NCBI GenBank assembly: GCA_021157415.1
Contig: JAGGWN010000045.1
Span: forward strand, 1 to 46,074
From: Bacteroidales bacterium
GTDB lineage: Bacteria > Bacteroidota > Bacteroidia > Bacteroidales > VadinHA17
Direction: 5' to 3'
Length of the DNA stretch: 46,074 nucleotides
This document shows positions 19,101 through 28,276 of this stretch, piece after piece. A program made the translations under genes and the position numbers. The notes under the pieces were generated by a model, which was given only the letters and a program-made list of their open reading frames with translations, had not been told where the DNA came from and did not search any database. Within the stretch, counting starts at the first letter, position 1. Each line of letters begins with the position of its first letter.

Positions 19101-19650
19101 TGACACCTTCAATATTCATAAATTCACCTGTGTCCCTCGCCAGGACAGTCAAAACGGTCGTATTGCAGACTACAAATTATATTTTTCCAATGATAAGGAC
19201 AACTGGGGTGATCCTGTATCCACCGGCACCTGGGCCAACAGTGCCGCTCCGCAGGTAATCAACTTTTCCTCCCCTGTGACGGCGCGCTATTTCAGACTGG
19301 TAGCTTTATCCGAGGTAAACGGCAACCCGTGGACTTCCGCGGCGGAATTAAGTCTGACCGGTTGTTATTATGTACAGGAGCCCAATGCCGTACATAATTT
19401 AGAAATACAGGAGCTTAAAGCATTCCCCGTTCCCGTCAATGATGTTCTGAACATACCCCTGCCTCCGGAAAGCCATTTCACCTATACTACTTATTCATTA
19501 ACAGGCAAGGTTGTGGACCGGGGTACTCTGGAGAGTACAGGAGCTTTGTGGAACTACAACGTCGGCGGTTTTGAACCGGGTACCTACCTGATCCGCCTGG
19601 TAAGCCCGGAAGAAACTGTTTACCGGATCAAAATGGTTAAAATAAGATAA
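16183..19650 (+). CDS. Giant T9SS-secreted VPS10/BNR propeller protein with PKD and discoidin domains
   Basis: 1155 residues. The signal peptide is cleaved near residue 27 (SYRSYSQ). Residues about 150-825 carry at least nine Asp-box or BNR-type turns, such as STDGGSTWT, SADGGVTWS, SDNGGETWT and SGDGGDTWT, the pattern of a sortilin/VPS10-like ten-bladed propeller. A PKD-like domain follows (about 827-911, SWHWDFSPEPEYVSNPD), then an F5/8C discoidin domain (about 915-1061, AENAWDGDINTFWHTEW), then a T9SS type A sorting domain (about 1075-1155, FPVPVNDVLNIPLP to the C-terminal KMVKIR). It is thus exported through the outer membrane and probably anchored on the surface. It lacks the conserved catalytic residues expected of a sialidase, so a binding or scaffold role is more likely. 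The discoidin domain closely resembles those of the convergent gene at 19732-23280. Confidence 0.9.
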   Translation: MKKQHRIFMLLLLLSGFLVSSYRSYSQSDIRQYTPYDDLPDMPANYKPTYSDHYPEWAKMLYQYPVNYNEIQDSYEKYEKTHPEEETPVLRYFKIWSRVIEPYVQADGTIHLPDIKILEKNIRSRLLNLYRQKKKGTAEDPSAWSFLGPKVTHWTAGGSHTGVAPWQANVYSFDVALTNDSVLYCGTETGFVNKTVDRGLTWHQTGRDYPFGGSITAVAIDPTNQDIVYVAGGGQIHKSTDGGSTWTPMLTTSFHADRLKIDPANPDKLVAAAREGTFISADGGVTWSKKIQERTYDVDFKPGDSNHVFAITVHDATGNYHVWESTDGGNTFPTPPVYTFTGTPNQSGALMAVSSANPNVMYIALLAWENTDRVNAYPYIYRGSYNATSDKWNFYLKKKGTDTGLFGFSVGQGYFDFVLEASPDDINTVFFGTCSLWKSTDGGTTYEKTGGYGGKFEIHPDIQDLKLLPGNKAWVSTDGGMSYTIDNFYLSFRTYYRVKGLVGSDFWGFDQGWNEDLVVGGRYHNGNTAVSDMYGDIALRMGGAESPTGWVIKGVSRHAAFDDIGGKILPKSVDDPVQGSFIFSKYPNMDQYGGLRGNMVQHPWYYNLIYLGEENGFWISRDMGMTFDLLYTFPGRVRYLDVSYKNPSIFYADVDGYGLYRSDNGGETWTRKPSLTSGNYGNASWNGRLFFVISPYNENVIYACLRNGAWSSDLGRVFRSGDGGDTWTNWTGSVDVYMKGLAIQPTSEGKDLVYLFTKATQGKAGTAYYRKEGMDDWASFSNNYPASFSVNLGLPFFRDSKIRIGGNGGVWESPLAEPDFTPIITPMVQSPTLGCTEDTLAFDDHSILNHDGVSWHWDFSPEPEYVSNPDIRSPKVVPGQTGSFTVTLTVTKNSQTYSRTINNMVYVRSCPSLDDCNNPAEIPTSLWKKIYVDSEHSGRPAENAWDGDINTFWHTEWYPNNPPHPHEVQVDLSDTFNIHKFTCVPRQDSQNGRIADYKLYFSNDKDNWGDPVSTGTWANSAAPQVINFSSPVTARYFRLVALSEVNGNPWTSAAELSLTGCYYVQEPNAVHNLEIQELKAFPVPVNDVLNIPLPPESHFTYTTYSLTGKVVDRGTLESTGALWNYNVGGFEPGTYLIRLVSPEETVYRIKMVKIR

Positions 19651-19668
19651 ATCTTATCATCTTTCCAT

Positions 19669-19701
19669 AAAAAAACCCCGGAGGTCATCCGGGGTTTTTT
19701 T
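19669..19701. terminator. Bidirectional rho-independent terminator
   Basis: A 7-bp GC-rich core (CCCCGGA at 19676-19682 with TCCGGGG at 19688-19694) around a 5-nt loop is flanked by seven A on one side and seven T on the other. It works in both directions between two convergent genes. Confidence 0.9.
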
Positions 19702-19731
19702 ACATGCAATGGCTTGCAGCCAAGCCGGAGG

Positions 19732-22700
19732 TTATCGAACCACCACCCTGCGGGTTTCCACCTGGCCATCGCTTTCAATCTTAATAAAATATACGCCATT
19801 TGTACGCAAGGACATTTCTTCTACGGAAGCAGCATCTTTCTTCTTGTAGATTAGTGTCCCTATGGCATTGTACACACTGAGCATCGTATGTTCCTTCCCG
19901 ATCTGTATGGTAAAGTTACCGTCATTCGGGTTCGGATAGATATTGATCTCTTCTCCGAAATGATCATTGATACCGGTAATGGATATCATATAGCAGGAGG
20001 AAGTATCCGAACATTGGCCTCCATCTACCTGCGTCACTACCACGGCATAATGTCCGCCATGTTCGGCAACAAAGATGCTGTCGGTCTGTCCGTCAATGGC
20101 CGTACCGTCATCGCAGTTAACCCACTGGAAAACATACATATCCGGATCAGCATTGGCGATCAGGGTGTCTTCACCGTATTTGGTCACTGAAGTATCTACG
20201 GCATCCCAAACGGCCACAATGACCGTATCGGTGGCGGCGCAATTGTGTTCATTGTAACCCGTCACCACATATGCCATGGAATCAACCGGGTAGAAAGTTT
20301 CTCCGTTTACGACATCATTATTCCATACTAGGCTGTCGGTACCAGTGGCGGTCAGGGTCACGGCAGAGCCAGGGCATACTTTCATATCATCGCCGCCGGC
20401 TACCGGGGTGGCTGCATAGACAGTAATATAATCCGTTTCTGTGACATCGTCAGCTCCCACGCTGTTTTTTGCCACCAAGGTTACAGAATATGTACCGGGG
20501 GTGTTATAGGTTACCACGGGATTGGCAAAATTACTTGTATCAGGTGTGCCTCCTTCAAACTTCCAGGCCCACTCGGTAGGAGTATTGTCCGATATATCCT
20601 TGAAATGGATTTCGCCGCCGGCACAAACTTCAGTAGTATCAGCAACCAGGGCAGCGACAGGAGCAACCGTGGAAGAATCTACAATATTAACCGTATAATC
20701 TTCCATTTCGCCATAGGGGACGTCTCCATAAGGATCAACACTACCATAAATTGTAGCCCAAACACGCAGTCGAGTAAGTCCCAGGTGTGCATCATCAGGT
20801 ACTTCCAGATAAAATAAATCCAAGGTATCAAACAGCGGCACGTTGGCTTGAGAGCTATAAACCATTTCGGTTTCCTTGTCAAAATGCAGGCTTCCATTCC
20901 AGTCAACCGCCATGGCGCGGGAACGCCAGTATCCTGACCACGGGCTTCTTTCACCAAGGCGTACCACATATTTCATCCCTCTTACCAGCGTAATCTGTAC
21001 ATCGGTCTTATCTAAATATCCTCCCTCTCGTTGATCCTTATATTCAGCATAGGCTTTTCCTATTTCCAGGGTATCAATGAAAACACCTGTTTCCACTTTG
21101 GGAACAAAATAATTTACAGTAACATAATTTTCTCTTGTATAAGTTTCTCCGTTGGAAGTCAGGGAAACGTCATAAGATTTACCAAGATCCTCATAAGGGA
21201 TGTTATAAGTAACGGATGGACTTTGTTCGGTGCTGGTAGCCGGAGTTCCCGATTCGAAGGTCCAGTTCCATTCAGTGGGACTTCCAGCCGTCATATCCAG
21301 AAAGAAAACACTGCTCCCGGATTCAATGACCGTAGGTTCTCCTTCAAAGTAAGTCCCGGAAATAGGAGTCAGGACTTCAATTTCGCCACAGCTGGCCCAT
21401 TTATTATTGTTTCTTTCCGAAAGAGCCAGGAATTTGACAAAGCGTCCGGTTACCTGTGCATCCAGTTTGACGGTTCTGGGATCTCCCCAGTCGCCAAGAC
21501 CGGTCCAATTGCATTTGGCCACGGTATCCCATACTTCAGCGTCAATACTGGTAAGGAACATACAGGAATCCACGGTACCATTTCCTCCTCCGGAACGCGG
21601 ATAATAGATAAATCCGGATATATCCTGATTCTGGCCCAGATCAATGATCAGGTAATGTGGATAATCGGGTTCTTGCTCCGACCAGGCAGTATGCCAGAAA
21701 GTAGTTATATCGCCATCTATGGCATTGGTTGCCCACCTGCCATAAGGTTCTTCCTGGCTGTCAAAAGCGATGATAGACCAGCCATCTTTTTCAATAGGTT
21801 TATCTGCAGGTCTTGCCTTTACTGTAATATAATCACTTTTCACCAGGGTATCCTTTTCATCATTCTGGCTTACCGTTACCAGGGTAACATCATAGGTTCC
21901 GGCAGTATTGTATTGCACCAAAGGATTCTGGTCTGTAGAGGTAGCGGGGTCGCCTCCTTCAAAGGACCAGCTCCATGCTTTTTTCTGAAGAGAACGGTCG
22001 GTAAATTGTACTTTCTGTGTTGCGTAAAGTTCAATTCTGTCAGCCGAGAAAGCGGAGCCGAAGAGTGTCCCCATGACATTCAGTTCGGCACAGGAAGCCC
22101 AATTATTTCCCCCTCTTTCAGATAACGGATGGAAAATAAGATATCTTCCGACCACAGGATTATCCAGGAATACTCTTTTGACTGCATCCCAGGGAGCTTC
22201 CCATGTGCCGGAAGCTACCGGATCACCCCAGGTACCTGGATCATCCCACATGGCTTCTTCGTCCAACACATAGAACTCATAGTCTTTCACCGTTCCGTTG
22301 CCACCGTCCGAACGCGGGATATACTCAAAGCCGTTGATACTGTATTTGGCGCCCAGGTCTATGACGAGTGTGTGAGGATAAGGAGGATTGGTAGAACTCC
22401 AGTCGGTGTGCCAGATGGTGGAGGGGTCTCCATCCCATACATGTTCCGCCACTTGTCCAGACTGCTCACTATCAACATACAATTTAACCCAATCGGTTCT
22501 GGAAATGGAAGGAGCAAGAACGGTAATGTAACCTTTTAATAAAAGGGTATCCCAGGTAGCCTGATCTCCCGGATCCGGTTTGGCGATCAGTTGTACGTCA
22601 TAGGAACCCGCAGCGTTATAAGTGACCACAGGGTTCTGGTCCGTGGATGTTGAAGGAGTACCTCCGTCAAAAGTCCATTCCCATGCGGTGGGGTTATTCC

Positions 22701-23280
22701 CGGATTTGTCGGTAAACTGTACCGTTTCGTCCAAGCCTATTTCCGTTTTGTCAGCCGTAAAATCAGTACCCAGCACAAACGGGCTAAGTTCGGCACAGGT
22801 GGTCCAGCCATGGCCGTTTCTTTCTTCTTTTGCAACAAACTTTACATAACGTATCCCTGTAACCACATGGTCAAAGACAATCACACGTTTCTGGTCGAAG
22901 TTATCAGTCCAGGTGCCTCCGGCAATGGAGTCCCACTGAGTACTGTCAACACTGACCCAAACAGCATAGGATTTTACCGTACCGTTGCCTCCGCCAGAGC
23001 GGGGATAATAAGTAACTCCGGACAGGTCATATCCTTTTCCCATATCCACCACAAGCCAGTGAGGCAGCGGAAAGGAAACATCATCCCAATCGGTACCCCA
23101 GATAGTACCGACATTTTCGTCAATGGCATAAATGGCAGGAGTATACTCATTGGTAACTTCTTCATTATCCGCAACCACTTTCCAGCCGGTCTTGGACAGC
23201 TCTTTGTATTGGGCATTTACGCTCCAGGCGCCCAATGCAAAAACAAAAAGCAATAAGTAAAATTTTTTCATAATAAACAT
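19732..23280 (-). CDS. T9SS-secreted multidomain adhesin: three discoidin-PKD units, GEVED, PKD/Ig domains
   Basis: 1182 residues; the ATG at 23271 (MKKFYLLLF) is the likely start, giving a signal peptide that ends near VNAQ. Three tandem units of discoidin plus PKD follow: discoidin at about 28-165, 267-405 and 497-640; PKD at about 168-255, 411-492 and 647-724 (WEWTFDGGTPSTSTDQNP-type). A GEVED domain (about 725-865, ending GEMEDYTVNI) comes next, then a fourth PKD (870-954), two Ig-like domains (957-1100) and a T9SS type A sorting domain (1105-1182, INIYPNPNDGNFTIQI). No enzyme domain is seen. It is probably a surface adhesin or glycan-binding array. A consensus promoter precedes it at 23310-23341, so it is transcribed on its own. 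Confidence 0.92.
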   Translation of the reverse strand: MFIMKKFYLLLFVFALGAWSVNAQYKELSKTGWKVVADNEEVTNEYTPAIYAIDENVGTIWGTDWDDVSFPLPHWLVVDMGKGYDLSGVTYYPRSGGGNGTVKSYAVWVSVDSTQWDSIAGGTWTDNFDQKRVIVFDHVVTGIRYVKFVAKEERNGHGWTTCAELSPFVLGTDFTADKTEIGLDETVQFTDKSGNNPTAWEWTFDGGTPSTSTDQNPVVTYNAAGSYDVQLIAKPDPGDQATWDTLLLKGYITVLAPSISRTDWVKLYVDSEQSGQVAEHVWDGDPSTIWHTDWSSTNPPYPHTLVIDLGAKYSINGFEYIPRSDGGNGTVKDYEFYVLDEEAMWDDPGTWGDPVASGTWEAPWDAVKRVFLDNPVVGRYLIFHPLSERGGNNWASCAELNVMGTLFGSAFSADRIELYATQKVQFTDRSLQKKAWSWSFEGGDPATSTDQNPLVQYNTAGTYDVTLVTVSQNDEKDTLVKSDYITVKARPADKPIEKDGWSIIAFDSQEEPYGRWATNAIDGDITTFWHTAWSEQEPDYPHYLIIDLGQNQDISGFIYYPRSGGGNGTVDSCMFLTSIDAEVWDTVAKCNWTGLGDWGDPRTVKLDAQVTGRFVKFLALSERNNNKWASCGEIEVLTPISGTYFEGEPTVIESGSSVFFLDMTAGSPTEWNWTFESGTPATSTEQSPSVTYNIPYEDLGKSYDVSLTSNGETYTRENYVTVNYFVPKVETGVFIDTLEIGKAYAEYKDQREGGYLDKTDVQITLVRGMKYVVRLGERSPWSGYWRSRAMAVDWNGSLHFDKETEMVYSSQANVPLFDTLDLFYLEVPDDAHLGLTRLRVWATIYGSVDPYGDVPYGEMEDYTVNIVDSSTVAPVAALVADTTEVCAGGEIHFKDISDNTPTEWAWKFEGGTPDTSNFANPVVTYNTPGTYSVTLVAKNSVGADDVTETDYITVYAATPVAGGDDMKVCPGSAVTLTATGTDSLVWNNDVVNGETFYPVDSMAYVVTGYNEHNCAATDTVIVAVWDAVDTSVTKYGEDTLIANADPDMYVFQWVNCDDGTAIDGQTDSIFVAEHGGHYAVVVTQVDGGQCSDTSSCYMISITGINDHFGEEINIYPNPNDGNFTIQIGKEHTMLSVYNAIGTLIYKKKDAASVEEMSLRTNGVYFIKIESDGQVETRRVVVR

Positions 23281-23309
23281 TTTAAGTTAATAATTAGAAC
23301 TTGTTGTAC

Positions 23310-23341
23310 CAAAGATAAATGAACTTAACAAATATGGCAAA
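23310..23341 (-). promoter_or_regulatory. Consensus Bacteroidota promoter for the discoidin/PKD adhesin
   Basis: On the minus strand, TTTG (23341-23338), a 20-bp spacer and TATCTTTG (23317-23310) match TTTG-N20-TAnnTTTG exactly. Transcription would begin near 23303, about 30 nt before the ATG at 23271. Confidence 0.6.
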
Positions 23342-23506
23342 TCGGATGATAAATTAACCTGTCAATAATCTACGCAAAATCGTAAGAACATATTGCTGAT
23401 AAGTAATTATTATGCAAATACAAGTAATTATTTCACATAAGAACCGGCAAAATAGCAGCCTATCCCTTTATGAACCGGCCAGTTATCATTACTTATCCGG
23501 AACATC

Positions 23507-23537
23507 TTGAATATTCGTTCCATTTTCTTTTAATTTG
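23507..23537 (+). promoter_or_regulatory. Putative promoter of the hybrid two-component regulator
   Basis: TTG at 23507-23509, a 20-bp spacer and TTAATTTG at 23530-23537 fit the Bacteroidota promoter with one mismatch in the -7 element. It lies 30 bp before the regulator's ATG. Confidence 0.4.
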
Positions 23538-23567
23538 TAATGCTCCAAAAAGCCTAAAACCTAAAAA

Positions 23568-26500
23568 ATGACAGGTCTGTATTCTTTCCGGAAAATACAT
23601 ATAATCCACTTTGTTTTGGGATTACTTTTATTTTTTTGTTTATTCACTGAGACAGAATACACGTTGTATGCACAAAGTGAGGGTAATTTCCCGGTTGTTT
23701 TTTATAATCTTTCCAGTGAACATCAGTTGTCACAATCAACGGTTAATGCCATATTGGAGGATCATACGGGTTTCATGTGGTTTGGCACGGAAGACGGGCT
23801 GAACAGATATGACGGGTATCGTATTAAGGTATATAAACAACAATATGGAATGGACGGTTCTCTCAGCAACAGTGCGATCTGGACTTTATTCGAAGATTCG
23901 GAGGGCACTTTATGGATCGGAACATTTAACGGATTGAACTTTTATGACAGCCGGAATGACCGGTTTATTTCTTTCTTTCATGAACATAACAATCCGCACA
24001 GCCTTAGCCATAACTATATCCATACCATCATGGAAGACACCCGACATCAGATGTGGTTTGGCACAAGCGATGGACTGAATCTCCTGGATAAAAAAGACAG
24101 TACTTTTTTGCATTATAATCATGAGCCGGACCACCCCCGTACCAGCCTGATTAGCAACGTGATCCTGGCCATGCTCACCGATCATCTGGGAAAAATCTGG
24201 GTTGGAACCAAAGGAGGACTGAATGTTTTTAATGAAATGAATAACACTTTTTCCGGATACAGGATACAAAACGGAGGAGTGCTTCATGACGTTACGGCTC
24301 TTATGGAAGATAAAGCAGGAAGACTTTGGGTTGGGACACATACAGGGAATTTGTATATTTTTAACCGGCAGACAGAGACCTTCCGGCAGGTGTTAAACGC
24401 TCCCGGATCAAAAATTGAAAAATCTAAAATCAAAACCCTGGCAGAAGCTCCTGACGGTACGATATGGGTCTGTACCCTGACTTCTCTCTACAGCCTGAAT
24501 CCTGATACGAAAAAAGCGACATTATACTTGCATGATCCCATGGATACCCGTTCTTTATCCAACAACTCCATAAGAACCATTTATATGGGAGAAAACGGCT
24601 TTATCTGGATCGGGACCAGTAATGCCGGAGTAAGTGTCATCAAACCTCCGCTGAATCGTTTTCACCATATCAGGAAAAGATACAATCAGCGTGTGACTCT
24701 TTCATCCAAACAGATACGATCTTTCGGAGAGGATAAAAACGGCATGATACTGATAGGTCAGGATAAAGGCCTGAGTTTCTTCAGTCCCTCAGCATATTCA
24801 TTTCGGCATCAGAACCCGGCACTTGAAAAAATGCTGGAAGATAAAAGCGTAAATGCGATAAATGTATCAAAAGACAATACATACTGGATCGGCACCCGCA
24901 CTTCAGGTCTGTTAAAATACAATCCCGGAAACAAGGCATGGAAATGGTTTGTAAGAGATTATACGCAGCCGTTAAATTCTACCACGATCAGCGGTAATAA
25001 TATTATATCCCTCCTGGAAGATCATGCCGGAAATATCTGGATTGGAACCAATGGATACGGATTGAATAAATATAATCCGCATACCGGTATTTTCACGCAT
25101 TATGTTCATAATCCTGATTCTGAGGGAAGCCTGTCCCACAACAGGATTTATGCTATTCTTGAAGACCGTAAACATCATATCTGGGTCGGTACGGCAGGCG
25201 GAGGCATCAATAAGTTTGATCCGGGCACCAATCAATTTGTTCACTATGCATCCATACGTTCTGATACCGGAACTTTTTACTTCAATTATATTCTATCCCT
25301 GCATGAAGGTCCTAATAACAATATCTGGGCCGGAACTTTTGGGAGTGGCCTGATCGGATTAAACTATGAAACAGGCAGGATTTCCGAATTTACACGTAAA
25401 AACGGGCTGCCGGATAATGTAATATACGGGATCCTGGAAGATAAGAAAGGCCGTCTATGGTTAAGCCAGAATGAAGGGATTACGGTATTTAATCCTAATA
25501 ATCAAGAAATTATCAATTATGACAAACGGGACGGGTTACAGGAAAATGAATTCAACTCCGGAGCCTTCTTCCAGACCTCCGGTGGCTTATTTTTGTTTGG
25601 GGGAAACAACGGATTCAATATTTTTTCTCCCGACAGCATCCGGAAAAGCATGAAAGTCCCCAGGGTTGTTTTTACGGGTTTACGGATCAGTAATCACGAG
25701 GTTCAGCCCGGAGAAAAAATTAACGGACATATTGTTTTAAACGAGTCCATTTTCAATGCCCGAAAAATACACCTGAAATATTCTGACCGGGACATCTATC
25801 TTGAATTTGCTGCACTGGATTATACCATTCCCGGGAAAAACAAGTATAAATACAGGCTTCTGGGGTCGGACAACCACTGGATCGACCTGGCAAACACGAA
25901 CAACATACGCTTTGACCAGCTTCCGGTACGAACCACTATCCTTCAGGTGGTAGGTTCCAATCATGACGGTGTTTGGAACACTACGGGAACAAGCGTCACC
26001 TTTTATGTAACGCCCCCATTTTATCAGACCCTCGCATTTAAGTTTATCATCCTGGTGATGTTTGTGGGTTTTGCTTATCTGCTGTATTATATCAGAACGC
26101 TACAATTGAAAAAACAAAAAGAAGAACTCCAGCTGCTGGTAGGTAATAAAACCCGTGAGATCGTCAATCAAAGGGATATCCTGGCTGAGAAGAACGAAGA
26201 ACTGGAAAGGATCAACCGGGAAATTCTGGCTGAAAGGGACAAAACCAAGGCATTGGTCCGTACCGTAGAAGAAGCTAATCAGACGAAACTACAGTTTTTT
26301 ACGAATATTTCCCATGAGTTCAGGACACCCCTGACTCTGATCCTCAATATGATCGAAAAATTTAACAATGAACCCAACGGATATACATCCGGGGAAAGAA
26401 AGAATGACTACAAACTCATTGAAAAAAATGCTCAAAAACTTCTTAAGTTGATAGACCGGTTAATGCTGTTCAGAAAATATTCAACCCATCAGGCCGGTTT

Positions 26501-27920
26501 GAAGATATCGGAAAATAATCTGGTACAATTTCTTAAAAACCAGGCTATGCTTTTTTCAGGCTATGCCGAGAAGAAAAAGATTACGTTCAGGTTTGAATCC
26601 CGGTCTGAGCAACTACCGGTCTGGTTTGACCCGGAGCAGATGGAAGAAGTAATCTCCAACCTGTTGTCCAATGCTTTTAAGTATACGGCCGAGCAGGGCG
26701 TGATAAAAGTTTCCGCCGGAGAAGCTTCCGACGCAAAAGTCAGAGAACTGGTCTTTTCCCGGGTAAAACATCCGGATCAATACATTTATTTTATGGTCGA
26801 AGACACTGGCATTGGCATCCCGCAAGATAAACTGGATAAGGTATTCGAACGGTTTTATCAGATAAATGATGCAAAAAACGAAACAGGTACGGGTATGGGG
26901 ATCGGTTTGCATATTTCAAAAAAAATCATCCTGTTGCATCGGGGACAAATATTTGTAGATAGTGAGCCTGGCCGTGGAAGCCGTTTTGTGGTGTTACTGA
27001 AAAAAGGGAAAGATCATTTATCCGGAGAATACGAATTCAGGCAAGAAACCTATACGTCCGATAAGCGTTTTATGCCGGATGTGGACCCGGAAGGTTCCGG
27101 GAAGCTCTTACGGTCCGATCAAAAATTACGGGTAGAAGCACTGAGCCGGAAAAATATGCCGGAGATTCTCATCGTGGAAGACAACAAAGATCTGAGAAAC
27201 TTTCTTGTCAAAGGACTGGAAGAAGACTACAATATTCTGGAGGCTGGTACAGGTGAAGAAGCTTTAAGAATCATCGAAAACGATAACCCTGAAGTTATTA
27301 TTTGTGACGTCCTTCTGCCCGGCAAACTGAATGGTTTTGATATCGTTGAACAAGTAAAAAGCAACCTGAATACCAGTCATATCCCTGTGATCGTGCTGAC
27401 AGCCCTCACCAGCAAAGATCAAAAAATCCTTGGACTGGAAAAGGGAGCTGATGTCTATATTACCAAACCATTCTCTTTGCGGGAGCTCATCGCCCATGTA
27501 AAAAGCCTGATCCAGCTGAGGGAATCATTGAAAAAGAAATTCAGGGACTATACTTTCTGGACAGAACGGGAACTGGAAATAAATGACCAGGATGAATCCT
27601 TCATACAAAAAATAATACGCATCGTAGAGACCAACATATCCGATCCTTCTTTTGACGTTAATACTTTGTGTGAAACCGTCAGTATGAGTCAAACCCGGTT
27701 ATACAGGAAACTAAAAGCACTCACCGGTATGACTATCAAAGAGTTTATTCAGGGACTCCGTTTACGCAAAGCTGCGATTCTTCTACTAAACAGTGAAGAT
27801 AAAAACATCTCTGAGATCGCCTATGAGGTCGGGTTTAATGATCCAAATTATTTCGGTAAAGTATTCAAAACCCATTACGGCATGTCCCCGTCGGAATATA
27901 TTAAAAATGGAGGTTCCTGA
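23568..27920 (+). CDS. Hybrid two-component system regulator (HTCS)
   Basis: 1450-residue one-protein sensor and regulator. After a signal peptide (to about 36) come repeated Reg_prop blades (about 45-740, with recurring IWIGT and LEDHAG motifs) forming two beta-propellers, then a Y_Y_Y domain (about 755-820). A single membrane helix lies at about 824-845, followed by a coiled-coil linker. The HisKA box has His916 in FFTNISHEFRTPLTL; the ATPase domain has the N-box NLLSNAFKYT near 1030, VEDTGIGIP near 1076 and GTGMGIGLHISKK. The receiver domain has the phospho-acceptor Asp1247 (IICDVLLPG) and Lys in YITKPF. The AraC/HTH_18 output domain occupies about 1344-1447. All key residues are present. 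Such regulators sense breakdown products in the periplasm and activate adjacent SusC/SusD loci, so it probably controls the surrounding genes. Confidence 0.97.
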   Translation: MTGLYSFRKIHIIHFVLGLLLFFCLFTETEYTLYAQSEGNFPVVFYNLSSEHQLSQSTVNAILEDHTGFMWFGTEDGLNRYDGYRIKVYKQQYGMDGSLSNSAIWTLFEDSEGTLWIGTFNGLNFYDSRNDRFISFFHEHNNPHSLSHNYIHTIMEDTRHQMWFGTSDGLNLLDKKDSTFLHYNHEPDHPRTSLISNVILAMLTDHLGKIWVGTKGGLNVFNEMNNTFSGYRIQNGGVLHDVTALMEDKAGRLWVGTHTGNLYIFNRQTETFRQVLNAPGSKIEKSKIKTLAEAPDGTIWVCTLTSLYSLNPDTKKATLYLHDPMDTRSLSNNSIRTIYMGENGFIWIGTSNAGVSVIKPPLNRFHHIRKRYNQRVTLSSKQIRSFGEDKNGMILIGQDKGLSFFSPSAYSFRHQNPALEKMLEDKSVNAINVSKDNTYWIGTRTSGLLKYNPGNKAWKWFVRDYTQPLNSTTISGNNIISLLEDHAGNIWIGTNGYGLNKYNPHTGIFTHYVHNPDSEGSLSHNRIYAILEDRKHHIWVGTAGGGINKFDPGTNQFVHYASIRSDTGTFYFNYILSLHEGPNNNIWAGTFGSGLIGLNYETGRISEFTRKNGLPDNVIYGILEDKKGRLWLSQNEGITVFNPNNQEIINYDKRDGLQENEFNSGAFFQTSGGLFLFGGNNGFNIFSPDSIRKSMKVPRVVFTGLRISNHEVQPGEKINGHIVLNESIFNARKIHLKYSDRDIYLEFAALDYTIPGKNKYKYRLLGSDNHWIDLANTNNIRFDQLPVRTTILQVVGSNHDGVWNTTGTSVTFYVTPPFYQTLAFKFIILVMFVGFAYLLYYIRTLQLKKQKEELQLLVGNKTREIVNQRDILAEKNEELERINREILAERDKTKALVRTVEEANQTKLQFFTNISHEFRTPLTLILNMIEKFNNEPNGYTSGERKNDYKLIEKNAQKLLKLIDRLMLFRKYSTHQAGLKISENNLVQFLKNQAMLFSGYAEKKKITFRFESRSEQLPVWFDPEQMEEVISNLLSNAFKYTAEQGVIKVSAGEASDAKVRELVFSRVKHPDQYIYFMVEDTGIGIPQDKLDKVFERFYQINDAKNETGTGMGIGLHISKKIILLHRGQIFVDSEPGRGSRFVVLLKKGKDHLSGEYEFRQETYTSDKRFMPDVDPEGSGKLLRSDQKLRVEALSRKNMPEILIVEDNKDLRNFLVKGLEEDYNILEAGTGEEALRIIENDNPEVIICDVLLPGKLNGFDIVEQVKSNLNTSHIPVIVLTALTSKDQKILGLEKGADVYITKPFSLRELIAHVKSLIQLRESLKKKFRDYTFWTERELEINDQDESFIQKIIRIVETNISDPSFDVNTLCETVSMSQTRLYRKLKALTGMTIKEFIQGLRLRKAAILLLNSEDKNISEIAYEVGFNDPNYFGKVFKTHYGMSPSEYIKNGGS

Positions 27921-28276
27921 AAAAAATTGAAGCCGGCCAGGGACAGATTCCCTTTTTTTGACTAATAATTACCTGTGCCTGATTATTTTTAACGAATCAG
28001 TGGAAAATATCTACCAACTGTTTTTTTTTATTATTTGAAACTTTGTAATGACAGGGAATTTTATCATTATGATGCGGGATCTTTATAATAAAAAAACATT
28101 TAAACTCATAAGCTGGGGGATTCTTTTTTTTCTGGGTATTATTATAGGGATTATATTTATTATTTTATGACTGGTTGCCCGGTTTCTTTCACTCATTCCG
28201 TATCCATATCAGATTTTTTCTATTACTTTACTATGGAAAAGCAAAAAATGACTTTAACTGATTTGAAAAAACGAAT
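27921..28276. other. Intergenic region with a possible micro-gene
   Basis: 356 bp between the hybrid regulator and the first CotH gene. It is AT-rich with several poly-T runs. Apart from the small membrane-peptide frame at 28048-28170, no gene, clear terminator hairpin or consensus promoter was recognised. Confidence 0.5.
28048..28170 (+). CDS. Possible small single-pass membrane peptide
   Basis: A 40-residue frame from ATG 28048 to TGA 28170; ATGs at 28069 and 28072 are alternative starts and give 33 or 32 residues. The C-terminal half is one strongly hydrophobic helix (WGILFFLGIIIGIIFIIL) preceded by charged residues (MMRDLYNKKTFK), so a positive-inside single-pass inner-membrane topology is plausible. 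It sits alone between the regulator and a CotH gene. AT-rich DNA can produce such frames by chance, and no homology is known to me. Confidence 0.35.
   Translation: MTGNFIIMMRDLYNKKTFKLISWGILFFLGIIIGIIFIIL

Noticed and set aside
16183-19650. Sialidase function suggested by Asp-box repeats
   Set aside because: Asp-boxes are structural. No sialidase Arg triad or FRIP-like motif was seen, and the layout fits a VPS10-like propeller.
21031-22125. A 364-residue plus-strand frame opposite the discoidin/PKD adhesin
   Set aside because: It is a mirror of a repetitive coding sequence, with low-complexity residues and no start signal.
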